From positions 62,001-126,000 of the forward strand of contig JAHLTZ010000047.1 in assembly GCA_025786725.1 (NCBI GenBank): a stretch of 64,000 bases of DNA, given 5' to 3'. The first letter of the stretch is position 1; every line of letters starts with the position of its first letter. The notes under the pieces were generated by a model. The model saw only the letters and a program-made list of their open reading frames with translations, had not been told where the DNA came from and did not search any database. The DNA is from Syncephalis fuscata. Taxonomy: Eukaryota > Zoopagomycota > Zoopagomycetes > Zoopagales > Piptocephalidaceae. This document shows, piece by piece, positions 25,659-37,079 of the stretch. The translations under genes were made by a program, and so were the position numbers.

Positions 25659-26288
25659 GTCAAAACAGCTATTCTATAAGGTAAAGATTAAAAAAATTGT
25701 GATTGTGCGTTTGCGGAAAATAGGGAATAACTATTATATGAGAAACGCCATAATACGATGCTTATTTATATATATATGTGTAACTGAGATTTAAAACAAT
25801 TGAAAATTTTACAAGTATTGCTAAAAATAAATATTGAACTATAGAAATGGAATTCTTTTGCTGTCTTTGAGTATGTTAATACCATTTACAAAAATTGTAA
25901 AACGTGGGCTGATCAAAAGAGATGAAACGTCAATACTTATTATAGCATACTACTTGGATGATCTATACCATATAGAATTGGCGTATTTTTACAAAACAAC
26001 TTAACATCTACTATCAAATGAACACATAGAGACACTTTACTAAACAGTACAAGCTATTGAACCAATTAAACAAACAATGACATCCTGCGTTAATGATTGG
26101 TGCTCAACCATCCCCAAAAAAGATTTACAACTTTACCATGAGAGCTTATCATACTTGAATCACATCATCGCTATCCGATAAACACGCCTTTTCTCGCTCT
26201 TATCGTGTCATATAGGTTAACGGGCCGTAGATATATCGCTACTAAAGTTTTCTTTTGTATTTATTCATTATAACAATTAGTTGCCACG
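25659..26288. other. divergent promoter region
   Basis: A spacer between kinase-like gene C and the phosphorylase kinase subunit. The left part, 25659 to about 25935, is homologous in reverse orientation to 34960-35227 upstream of gene D (shared block TCCACGTTTTACAATTTTTG and neighbours), so the promoter was duplicated with the gene. Confidence 0.55.
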
Positions 26289-29200
26289 ATGCAAGCGAGT
26301 TTCTTCTCGTCGACGTTTAGCGACAATCTAAGCGGCTCGTCGTCCACACGCAGTCCCGACTTTGTTAAACGTCGGCTTGACCATTACTATCGCGCCATCA
26401 ATGCGATTGTTCTTTCACGCCAGAATGCCTGCAGCGGCTTGTTACCGGCCTCGGTAGCTGTTACAACGCACGGCGATTATCGCGATGCCTGGGTACGTGA
26501 CAATGTCTACTCGATCCTTTGTGTATTCGGTCTGGCTCTGGCCTATCGTCGATTGGACGACGATGACGGACGTGCCTACGAGCTCGAGCATTCGTGCGTT
26601 AAACTAATGCGCGGTCTACTTACAAGTATGATGCGACAAGCAAGCAAAGTGGAGCAATTTAAGCAAACACAAGCACTGGAACACTCGCTCCACGCCAAAT
26701 ACAGTACGACAACGGGCGAGCCAGTTGTAGGCGACTTTGAATGGGGTCATCTTCAGTTGGATGCGACTAGTATATTTTTATTAATGCTTGCGCAAATGAC
26801 GGCAGCTGGCATGCAAATCATCTATACGAGTGATGAAGTTGACTTTGTTCAAAATCTTGTGTTCTATATTGAACGTGCTTATCGGTAAGTAAATGGACAA
26901 ATATTATTTATTTTGTATCTGTAAGTGATGTTAATTATTGTATCTAGCACGCCAGATTACGGTATTTGGGAACGTGGTAATAAAATCAATCATGGACAGC
27001 CTGAATTAAATTCGTCATCCATTGGCATGGTTGTGGCGGCTTTACAAGCAATTAATGGTATTAATCTTTTTGGTCCTCGAGGTGGTCCATCAACGGTGAG
27101 GTATTAATATAAACTAAATGTTTATTTTACTTATTAAATGAATAGGTCATTTACGCACTACCCGATGAAATTACCCGCAACACCACCGTATTGCACTCTG
27201 CACTTCCACGCGAATCAAACTCCAAAGAAATTGACGCTGCTCTTCTTTCGATTATCAGCTATCCTGCTTTTGCCGTCTCTGATAAAGCATTGGTGGAGCG
27301 CACACGAAATGATATTATTAAAAAATTGGGCGGTAAATATGGCTGTAAACGCTTTTTACGCGATGGCCATCAAACGACCGTTGAAGGTAAATAGAGGGTA
27401 TATTGGTTTATAGTACTGTGCAGTTAACCATTTATTGCCACCTTAATAGACACTTCCCGTCTGCATTATGAACCACACGAGCTTGAAGTGTTTAAAGACA
27501 TTGAATCAGAATGGCCTTTGTTTTTTACTTATCTTATATTGGATGGTATATTTACAGGAAATGATGTTCAAGCAGAAGAGTTTGCAGAGGCGCTAGAGCC
27601 GCTAATCATTTCATCAGGCCAATTAAACCAGTTGGGATTGAAGCTGGAAGGTATTAACGTTGATACACAGCGTGTTCCTAGCGATGCCACCGGTTCTACG
27701 CCGCCTATTACACCACGAGCACCGCGTGATGATATTCCATTGATTCCTGAACTGTATTTTGTGGCTAGAGATCGGGTTGATGCCGAAAAGGCCAATCCTC
27801 ATTCACAGCCACGTATGCCAAATGATAACGTGCCATTGGTATGGGCCAATTCCTTATATTTCCTTAGCCAATTGCTACGTGAAAATCTACTATCGCCAGC
27901 GGAGGTTGATCCATTGGGACGTCGTTTACTTCCCAAGTTCAATAAAGCATCAAATACAGTGGTGCAAATTGTGCTATTGTCGGAGGATGTGCAGCTACAG
28001 TCGAAGCTAGCTGTCTATGGCCTCGAGACGCAGACCGTTGATGAAGTACAGCCAGTTACTATTGGATCACACAAGGCACTGCTTGAAGTCTATAGCACCT
28101 TGGGCATGAATCGTAAGCTAGGCTTATCTGGTCGACCTCGACGGTACGTGCAATAATTGCCTTTACGGCTAAATATTAATATAAAACATATATACTAATT
28201 ATAATGGGTAATCACATTTGTAAATAGACCGGTTGGTTGTCTAAGTACATCTAGACTTTATCGCGTACAAGGCCAATTATACGCATTTACACCGCATTTC
28301 CTTGATCGAGAAACCTTCTATATGACAAGCGACAACGAGTACTTAATGGCACTATTTGAACAAGAACTAGCGTTTATCCGCGACAATTGGACTTGTTCTG
28401 GCCGTCCAACACTAGTTGTTATGTTAACACATGCCATGATGGACAGTATTACAGGTGGCCGGCCGTCGACTCATTCGGCAAATTCAAACCAGACCGCCAT
28501 GAATCTATCACGTCCATCTATTAGGTATCGTGGCCGCAATATACTTAACTTTATGATGAATCTACGAGCCGGGCAATGTAATGGTGTTCGAGTCCGTTTG
28601 GGTCGACTATCGGAAATGGTCCGTACCAGCTATATTGAAAGCCTCGACTTTCTAGTCAACAAGAATGATGTTGATTGGTATGGTATTCTACGAGGCAGTG
28701 GCCGATTTGGACACTCTCCACGAGATATTCTATCAGCATCGGCTCGTAAATCTCGACAACATCGCCGTTCATCAACACGTAGCCGATCTCGATCTCGATT
28801 GGCATCACCGGTACTGAAACCGGAAAAGTATCTTAAAGACGAAACGAAATCCATTGGCATAGTGGGGACAATAGTGGCATCGCCACCACCATCTGCTACA
28901 TTACCTTCACTCTCGCTGGATATGTCGCTTTTATCCAACCATCATACACCAATCGATAAAGAAGGAAAGGAGATAGAAAGTAAGGCGAGCATAAATACTA
29001 GTAGTAGTAACGCTGCTATACCAGAACCATTGTCATTGGAACGAACGGGTACCGATCTATCTGAAGCATTATCTGATGATACAGTATTGGATATTGATAC
29101 ACTATCTCTTACCTTGGGCGACCCAAGCAGTGTACCACAAGCCATTGAATATCTAGTCAAATCAGCCAACTATACGATCAGATTGGTAAGAACTAATCGC

Positions 29201-31242
29201 TTAATTACTTAATATTTACAGTTATAATACCAATGCTAATTAAATATTAATTAGATTTATTACACTATTTACACTCATGTGTGGGATCAGCCTATCAGAT
29301 AGATGCGTTATCTTGTACAGTGGAACAATTGCTAGAGGAAGTGTATCGTAAGGCACTTGGCTTAAGAATGTGGCATGTTGTTCGTCAATCAGCTGGTTTA
29401 TTACGTAAAGTTGTCAATTCACTGTCTATTAATTTGACCGATCTACTTATTCGTCAAAAGCAAGTAACATTTTCATCTGGCGATGAAGAAGTATTTATTC
29501 GGTCTCCATTACCACCAAATGCATTAACAGAATTGCTGTATAAACATTGGTAAGTCATTAATAAACCATTTATCTTAATAACTCATTACTATTACACTAT
29601 TAGCCAAGATGATGCTCGTGAAGGGCCATTGGTACAGGAACTACTTACTTATATGGGCAGTTTCATTCGAGGTAGCCCACAGATGTTTGATGGTATTATG
29701 CGCTTGCGTACCCATTATATTATTGTCGCGTTACGAGAGGACATATCTCGTACTAAAGGATGTGATGAAGAGACAGCTGTAGAATTGTTAATGCAGGTAA
29801 GTAATAGTAATATTTACAGTAATATCGATAGTAACTAATAATGTTTATCATATTTATTGCAATAATAGATGAGTCCTAATGATCTACAACGGCTATTGGC
29901 CACTGTATTGAGTGGACCTAGCTTATGTAGTCCATTCAAAGAGCCAAGCGACAGTCCAAAAATGGATGATGAAAAAGAAAGCAAAAAACAAAGCAATAGT
30001 AACCACAAGAACATTGAACATCTACAGACACAACGACTTGTACGCGATCTATCACGTAGTTCTTCAAGCGTAGTTGCAGTATCTGTTCAATCTGCCGGAT
30101 TTGATGCCGGTGATTTTACTCATATTACCGTCAATAATGTGGAATATAGCATGAATCTACGTGGATTGAATGTTGTTGTTATTGATCGTCTTGGTGAGGT
30201 GACCGAGGTGGCCAGCTTTGATACACATCTTTCAAGTGAAGAATCAGATGCATTCTCCAAGTTGGTCGATCAATTGGAGAATGGATCAGTTATAGTGGTG
30301 GCCATTAAGGATGAAAGCTCATGGCACTTGTCATTGTCGGCCATACAAGCTTGTCGTTCACTTGGCAGTAAATCGATAGATCAGGTTCAGTTCCGTGACT
30401 CTTGGTGCTTCATTGGTACTAAAGGTAAGCCTGATATTGCATGTCAATTATCTAGCCAATTAATTATACTTGTATTAGGCAATACGTCATTGGCTGTTGA
30501 GTCATATCGACCAGCCAAAGATGGCCCAACTGAACTGCTGACCAAGCGTATTGACTTTTCTCGGCCACCAGTTGATCAGTCGGCTACTAGCAGCTGCAAT
30601 AGCCTCTCTTCTCTTGCACAGCTATCTCAGCACTATCCAAGCCCATCTGGCGGTAGATGGCTTCATCGACGCAAGAATGACGGTTCATTGAATCGAGTGC
30701 CTGAAGGCTTTTATCCACGCGTGTGGCGTATTCTTAGCCAGTCAGCTGGCTTGCTTATACGTGAAGAACGTCTTCCAAGAGATCCAATTGTATCGGAAAT
30801 GACGCCAGAGGAATTCAATTTTGCTATTGAAGTTGAATCGTTCCTTGACAATCTGATTGATCCGGCCGAGCGACAAATTGCCGTCGAGTGCTTAATGGTT
30901 ATATTCGACATGAGCAGTGAGACTGAAGAGACAGACATGAAAACACCATGCGATCCGGGTCATTCACCCCTATTAGACTTGTCGCGTGATATTGATTTGG
31001 TGAAGATTATTGACCATGCAGTTGCTCAGTATCGCGAACAGCATTTATCAACTCTCCCGGCAGAGACCGCCGAGACCGAACAAAAGATGGCCGAACAAAA
31101 GGAGCAGCCAAGTGAAGATAAAATAGGAGAAGAGCAGCTTCGTTTACTTTCGTATCAATACTTTTTCGATTTACCATTTGATCAACAAAATGGCACGGCT
31201 ACTTTTCTACGTGAAAGTGCACGACAATTGCTTCTATCCTAG
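26289..31242 (+). CDS. phosphorylase b kinase regulatory subunit (alpha/beta family)
   Basis: A regulatory subunit of phosphorylase kinase, the calcium-dependent activator of glycogen phosphorylase. It has an N-terminal GH15-like domain. Exons 26289-26884, 26948-27095, 27146-27386, 27450-28143, 28228-29185, 29255-29549, 29604-29796 and 29869-31242 give about 1480-1500 aa. Family marks include [76 protein letters not shown] and, near the end, [16 protein letters not shown]. At 29169-29171 the frame breaks by one base; restoring it links the exon smoothly into DLLHYLHS. An in-frame stopless 54-nt stretch with perfect splice ends (30425-30478) is probably an intron. The catalytic gamma subunit is not in the window. 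The C-terminus lacks an obvious farnesylation box. Confidence 0.93.
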
Positions 31243-31750
31243 CTCATGGCTATAAAAGCCAAAGCTTTACGTTGAGCAGTTTGGTAAATAAAATAAACAA
31301 TAGCAAAATGCTTTAATATTACTAATCATTAGTTGACAATCTATTCAGCTATCCATTAAATATAACATTTAGCTTGAGTGACTTAGTAAAAGAAATGTAT
31401 TTATTGACAATAAAACTGCCTAGACTAATCGATAGCATCGATAGTAATACATTTAGTACTATGGCGATGCTATAGCCCAAAAGTATAGACTTGGTGGAAT
31501 GATTATCAAAAGGCGGCTTAGTGTCAGTAAAACATAAATTGAACGCTGGATTTAATCTGTAGTTGCTAGCTTGATACTTGCGTTTATTTTCCTACTTTAA
31601 ATAAATTGGATAATGCAGTCAATATTAGAAACTTATGGACGACAATTGATAAGTTATTCGAATAACAGTACTTACCTTCTGTTATAATTATTTATTAGTT
31701 CCAATATTAATAAATGAACTTTATTAACACTGCCATACTCTTACTTATTA
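31243..31750. other. convergent 3' region and possible extra micro-exons
   Basis: The 3' flank of the phosphorylase kinase gene and the 3' end of the micro-exon gene. On the minus strand a further 3-nt exon (31676-31678) and an acceptor with downstream exon at or below 31591 are visible. They lie beyond the inferred stop and would be 3' UTR exons, or coding if a base is missing in the 20-nt exon. Confidence 0.45.
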
Positions 31751-33994
31751 TCATCCATCAAAGCCTATAGAGATAAGTCAATTGAAGATCATGAAGATAA
31801 TTAGTAATAATAGTAGTTTGGAGTAGCTATTTAGCACTTACTGACTAGTTATGTTAACAATTAGGCAGGTAAATAAATATAATTAATTTTGTATATTAAT
31901 CATTTAAAGTAAACTTACTAGCTAATGATATTATTTTGACAGATATATACATAAAAATATCACAATTAGTGTCTTTCTAATGCGTATTCAAATTTATTAC
32001 TTACTAGCTGTTGTTATTGATTTAAAAATAGTATTCATCAAAATATTAGATAGCTGCATATTACTCTGATTGCCTTTAATTTCCACTTACAATCTAATGA
32101 TAGATCGTGTAAATACAGTGTACAGTAATACCGTTAATATGTGTTTGTTTCTTTAGTTATGAATTCAAACATACCTTTTACCGATTTCAATAAACATGCC
32201 ATACAATCAATAAATGATTTAAATTAGCAAAATATTATAATGCATAATAAACATGTCGAATAGTATAACGTGGCCAACTATACATTCTAGTCACCAACTT
32301 ACCATTTGCTAACAGGTTAAAAAGTCAATTTTAGTAAACAATATAATGCAAAGGATTTTAAACGCAATCTGTGTCTGCACTTACTTATCACTAAAGTCAT
32401 AATTTATACAATAAAATATTAGCTATCGCAAATAGTCTAAATACAATCTAATTCGACCCACCGCCTATTAACATTAGTTAAAAACTATTACGTTAGCAAT
32501 ATGATACAATGCATATTTTCAAGTAGTACAGAAATTGCACAAGGTATAATCTTACATCCAACTGTGGTATTAATAAACCAGATTAAATATAATAAAGTAT
32601 TAATTATTATCAATTAGCTGAACATATGCTTTAGCTTACGAAATTCTATTAGCATTATTTTGTTAAATGCAGCATCAAATCGAAATATATTAGTAATCTA
32701 GGATTTATAGTGATCTATAAACTTACTCATATCTATTGAAATTGGATTCAGAATACATTATTAATGTTTTATTATGCTAATGATAATAGAAAATTACCGT
32801 CAACTATTTTAATAAACAAATGATTTAGATAATATAATGGTTAGTTTATATTCTAAATTAAAAATATTATGATTACTTACGAACTTCTATTAGTTTTAAT
32901 AATGCAGCATAGTTTGTTAAACCTATTGGAAACTTAAGTTTTATTCAACTTACTATCTATAAATACGGTTAATCAATCAAATTAAAATTGAGTTAATACG
33001 CTAATGACAATTTACAACTAAAACTCCAAACCTTAAGCTTACTTTTTTCTAATAATTGGTATTTATCAGTTATGTATAATAGCAGTAAGCGGCAGTCTCT
33101 TTTTAATTGCTTAAATCATAACCTACCAGACGCTATTTTTACCATATAGCAAACATTGATAGTCACAGCAATCGGTAGTTAGTAGTTGAATACTTATAAA
33201 TTATTGTAATTTACCCGGCACTATGCGTGTTTTTAGTACAATTAAAGCGCCATGTAATTAGTTATTATCCAATTAACAAAGTTGTAACTTACAAGATTCT
33301 ATCATCATTTAGGCATTGATATTGGTATGTAAAACAATGTTAGTTATGGTATAAACACTGATACCATAAATTACCGGAAACTATCAATGATAATAATTTA
33401 TAAATACGCAGTTAGAATCTTCAGATAATTGTTACATATTACAACTTACTTAATGCTATTAATATCAATTTGGAAAATATAGAGCATCAATATAAAGCTA
33501 GTTTATGAATTAATCATTTAGATTCTAACTTACCAGAACCTATTTCAGCAATTTGATGAATATTTAATATAAAATTTAACATTAACTTACGTAGAGCTAT
33601 CGATAGAAATTGAGAATGTTAGATAATAGCTAAATATAAACATTTATAATGTAACATACATGAACCTAATAAACAAGTTAGCGAACTAAACAACAATAAA
33701 GCATAAATAAATGTTAAACGTCCGATTACAACTTACATTTTGCTGTATAGACGTGTATCAATTAAATATCAATAAACTAGTATATTAGATGTTATACAGC
33801 TGCTTAACACTGTGTCTTACGATCATCTATTTGTGTTATTTTATTATAAATAATAGCAAGAAGTTAATAGTTTACTAAAGATAATTTTTGTTGCAACATA
33901 CCGCGGCGAACAATCAATGGTTGGCGTTAACGTCAATAACACTTGTTAGACACGCAACAACGGTCGTGCAAAGAATCGCCGTAGTAAGTCTCAT
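31751..33994 (-). CDS. micro-exon gene encoding a small secreted peptide (about 27 exons)
   Basis: Exon 1 (33902-33994) encodes a signal peptide (MRLTTAILCTTVVACLTS core) and ends at a GTATGT donor. Then 25 micro-exons follow, nearly all flanked by TAG or CAG and GTAAG-type sites. Those of 6 nt start (left coordinate) at 33821, 33737, 33660, 33591, 33534, 33450, 33375, 33293, 33215, 33127, 33043, 32881, 32798, 32727, 32640, 32556, 32385, 32303 and 32182. Those of 3 nt start at 32954, 32462, 32091, 32005, 31919 and 31842. The terminal exon is 31745-31764. All join in phase 1: the mature part begins DDPKCSSLRSAL and ends STISFDG-stop. The other phases hit stops. Introns are 51-115 nt. Two weak points: exon 1 needs one base (near 33919) to enter phase 1, and the 32182 exon lacks an AG by one base. 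About 79 aa, with two Cys after the leader. No family recognised. Confidence 0.8.
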
Positions 33995-35227
33995 GGTTGC
34001 GTTGGCTCAGTTCAGTAAAACAAAAATGTTGTGTTAAAATGGAAAGTGAAAGTATGTACCTTTCATCTAGCGGTCTACGCACTTGTGCGCTATTTAAGTC
34101 TGTAGTCTGGCCTGTTTGACGCACAATAAACTAATTATAGATACCAAGTCTATGCATCCGTATGTGGTATTAGTCCACGTGCATACTATTTTCATCATAG
34201 CGCTTATGTGTCGAGTGTAAAACAACATTTTTTTATTGACCAAAGCGCTGTAACGCCTTTGGTAGCAGCGACAACAAAGGCGTATGCAGTCATTTATAGC
34301 AAAAAATAGATTGATTCATGGCGTTGATACAAGCAGCATCTGCATTGCATGCCTTTGGCCTTGTGCTTTTCATGCAGATACAAAGGTCTAGAATGCTTTT
34401 GAAAGCTTGTTTGAATATAGCATTACGCTATTCCAGTACACCTGTTAGTTATTAGCTGTACGCATACAATTACAAAATCAATTGCTTGACTAACACTATA
34501 GTATACCATAACATAATATATAATAGTGTGGGGTAGAATGGGAATGATATAAGTGGATATAGGATGTATGCATACTGGATAACAAATCTATGATGATGAG
34601 TATTTGATGATTGATGTCACTCACTACTTATTATCGTGTTTAATAAGAAGAATATCACCAAATTTAGTCATTTGATTCTTGAATTATATTAAATAGTTAA
34701 TAAAGCCAATTTATTTAATACATAAAACTAAATACATATTTAAAGACCAGTATCTAGTATTGATGCTAGTTATTGTAATGAATTAATAATACATACTTGC
34801 TAAGTTTGTTACGCTTGCTGTCTTTAATTTTTGGAAAATAAGAAGCTGGCACTTTTTTATCTTGGAAGAAAGGGCGCGCTTAGCTGTTTCCTGCTCTTAC
34901 TAAAAGCACTTTGAGTTTGCATGACATGGTTTACCTAAATAGTATTTTGCAAACATTGGGTTTTTATCTTTTTAATCAGTCCACGTTTTACAATTTTTGT
35001 AAATGGTATCAGCACATTCTAAGCTAATAAAAAGTTTTCCATTTCTATAATTTAATAACTATTTTTAGCAATACCTGTAAATTTTCAAATTTATCAGCTT
35101 TTAGCTATATAAATATATAAAATAAAAATGGCGCATTCTATTCTCTCTTTGTAACAACTATTTTTTTACTTTCACAAATACACAAATAGGTTTTATTTGC
35201 AATTTATTTTATAAATACTGGTCCAAT
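33995..35227. other. intergenic: micro-exon gene promoter, repeat, kinase D promoter
   Basis: The minus-strand leader of the micro-exon gene lies at 33995-34130, with an AT-rich TTAAATAG element near 34090-34097. A repeat homologous to 63425-63560 lies at 34560-34690. From about 34960 the sequence is the duplicated promoter of kinase-like gene D. No ORF of interest. Confidence 0.5.
34555..34700. repeat. dispersed repeat, copy 1
   Basis: The stretch GTATGCATAC...AAATCTATGATGATGAGTAT and about 100 nt after it resemble 63425-63560 in the same orientation, roughly 75% by eye, including the shared TAGTCATTTG block. The element is unidentified. Confidence 0.4.
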
Positions 35228-36504
35228 ATGACTAGCTTTACTTTGTGCAACGTTATATCAACTTGTGCTTTAATAGCGCTTTGCAGTGTATCACTGGTAA
35301 ATGCTATTTACTCAAAAATTGGTGGTAAGTGTGCATATTTGTGTTAAATCTGTGGTTTTTAGTAAAATTAATATCCATAATAGCTAAGCTTGGTTTTGAA
35401 AGTCCTGGGTATATTTATTTTAAAAATGAAGATGCACTTAAAGGTCATGGATTTGCCTCAATCAAATGGATTGGTGGATCACATGAAGTAAGCGTTGGCG
35501 ATGTCGTATGGAATAATCAGCGTAGATTTCTAAAATGTATAAAGGACAGCATGCTGTACCGCGAAGATGAAGCATTTAATGTAAGAACCTGGCTTGTTAT
35601 TAAAAAATTGACTCACCAAGAAATAGGTATTAAAAGAAGTAGAAGACAAAAATTTAATTCAAGACGACATGGCGAAAGGCAAGGCGTATGTTCAACAGCC
35701 GATACATAAATTTGAAGTACCAAAAGCATATAATAATCGTAAAAACGATGTTTGTTATATCTACTCATTTGCTGAGGGTGCTGATTTGAACGACTTCATC
35801 AATACAAAATCATGGGCAGAAAAGGCTACATTTCTTCCACAAGTGTTTTATCAAGTGGCTCAAGGTATGTAGTAATGTTATAAATTTTATATTTTACCAA
35901 CAGTAACTAGGTACTATGTATTTACGCTATGCCAACTTAATTCATAACGACTTGGAGGGGAAAAGTACGTTGATACATGTGTTTGTATGGTTATCTAACT
36001 ATTTTGAGTAGACATCATGGTTTGGCAAATACCGAATTCAAAAGACGTAAAAGTGACAATCATCGACTATGATGTTTCTGGACAATTGGTCCAAAATAAT
36101 GTTTTAGTCACTAAAAAATTGGTGCCACCACAAAATTTGGATAAAACACCAGCTTATAACTTATGCAATCAAGAAGATATAATTTTGTCCCGAACAATAT
36201 TCAGATCTATTACTGGAGTTTCACCGTATCAATTTACGGGCAATAAAGCGAATATATATAGAACTTGTTGGAGATTTTCCGATTAACAGCGCAAATATCA
36301 CCACAAACAACATCGGATAAACTTGAAAAACTAGAACAAATGAAAGCAAATTTTATTAAGCATTATCAATATCCACAATATGGACTGCCAATACTTCCAA
36401 CGCAATCTGACGCAACAGCAGCAAAAAAACTATTAGGACTTCTTGAATTTATGATGGAGCTAAACATGGGCAATAACTCTGACTGTTTAATCCAATTTAA
36501 ATGA
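35228..36504 (+). CDS. secreted kinase-like protein D, inverted duplicate of C
   Basis: Exons 35228-35324, 35384-35580, 35627-35864, 35911-35964 (54 nt) and 36012-36504. Signal peptide, exon 2, the end of exon 3, exon 4, introns 3-4 and the start of exon 5 are almost identical to gene C. The first half of exon 3 and the C-terminal third differ clearly. The catalytic loop HNDLEGKN and D-Y-D are kept. The frame breaks near 36262-36270 (AACTTGTTGG); one added base gives T-L-L-E-I as in gene C and a protein of about 359 aa. As printed it would stop at 36286. It is either a recent pseudogene or, given similar one-base losses elsewhere, an assembly error. The C-terminus is about 30 residues shorter than in C. 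Confidence 0.75.
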
Positions 36505-37079
36505 TGACGCCTACCTATACAGCTGAAAGAAATAAAGCAAATAATAAAACAAACGTAGAACACATTTAAACAATTTACAGCTAATATTTAGTAAAAAGTA
36601 AACTAGTAGTGCTTATAATATTTCTTTTGTGTATTAGATAATAATAATGATCAAATATCTTGGTACAATAAGTACTGCAAATAATACATTAAATACATAT
36701 CTTTATTTTTACGAATCTATATACTGCCATGTTACACATCAACTATTCAAATTATTTACTTTACTGTTATTACTAAATTACTATTTTATAGCGGCATTGT
36801 AACAGACACATATTATGGATAATATAGCTATGCATTAAACTCATTATTAATTTTAGTCATACTGTAGCAGATGATAAACTCGTTTATTCAAATACTAATA
36901 ATAAAATACTATATAATCATACTCAAATAGCACATATTAATAAAGCAAGTTTATATAATGCAATAGTAAATAAGCAATATTATTTATAGATTTCATTTAC
37001 TTGCAGAATTGTGATTTAATTGTATAAAACAGAAATCATTCCTAATAGTCGCTTTTCATTGGTAGATAGATATTGCTAT
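36505..37079. other. convergent intergenic, AT-rich
   Basis: The 3' flanks of kinase D and the Barentsz-like gene. Very AT-rich; no ORF or RNA gene recognised. Confidence 0.5.

Noticed and set aside
32068-32074. A 9-nt exon at the ATTAC-TCTGATTGC site in the micro-exon gene
   Set aside because: It would leave an intron of only about 17 nt to the next exon, too short for splicing.
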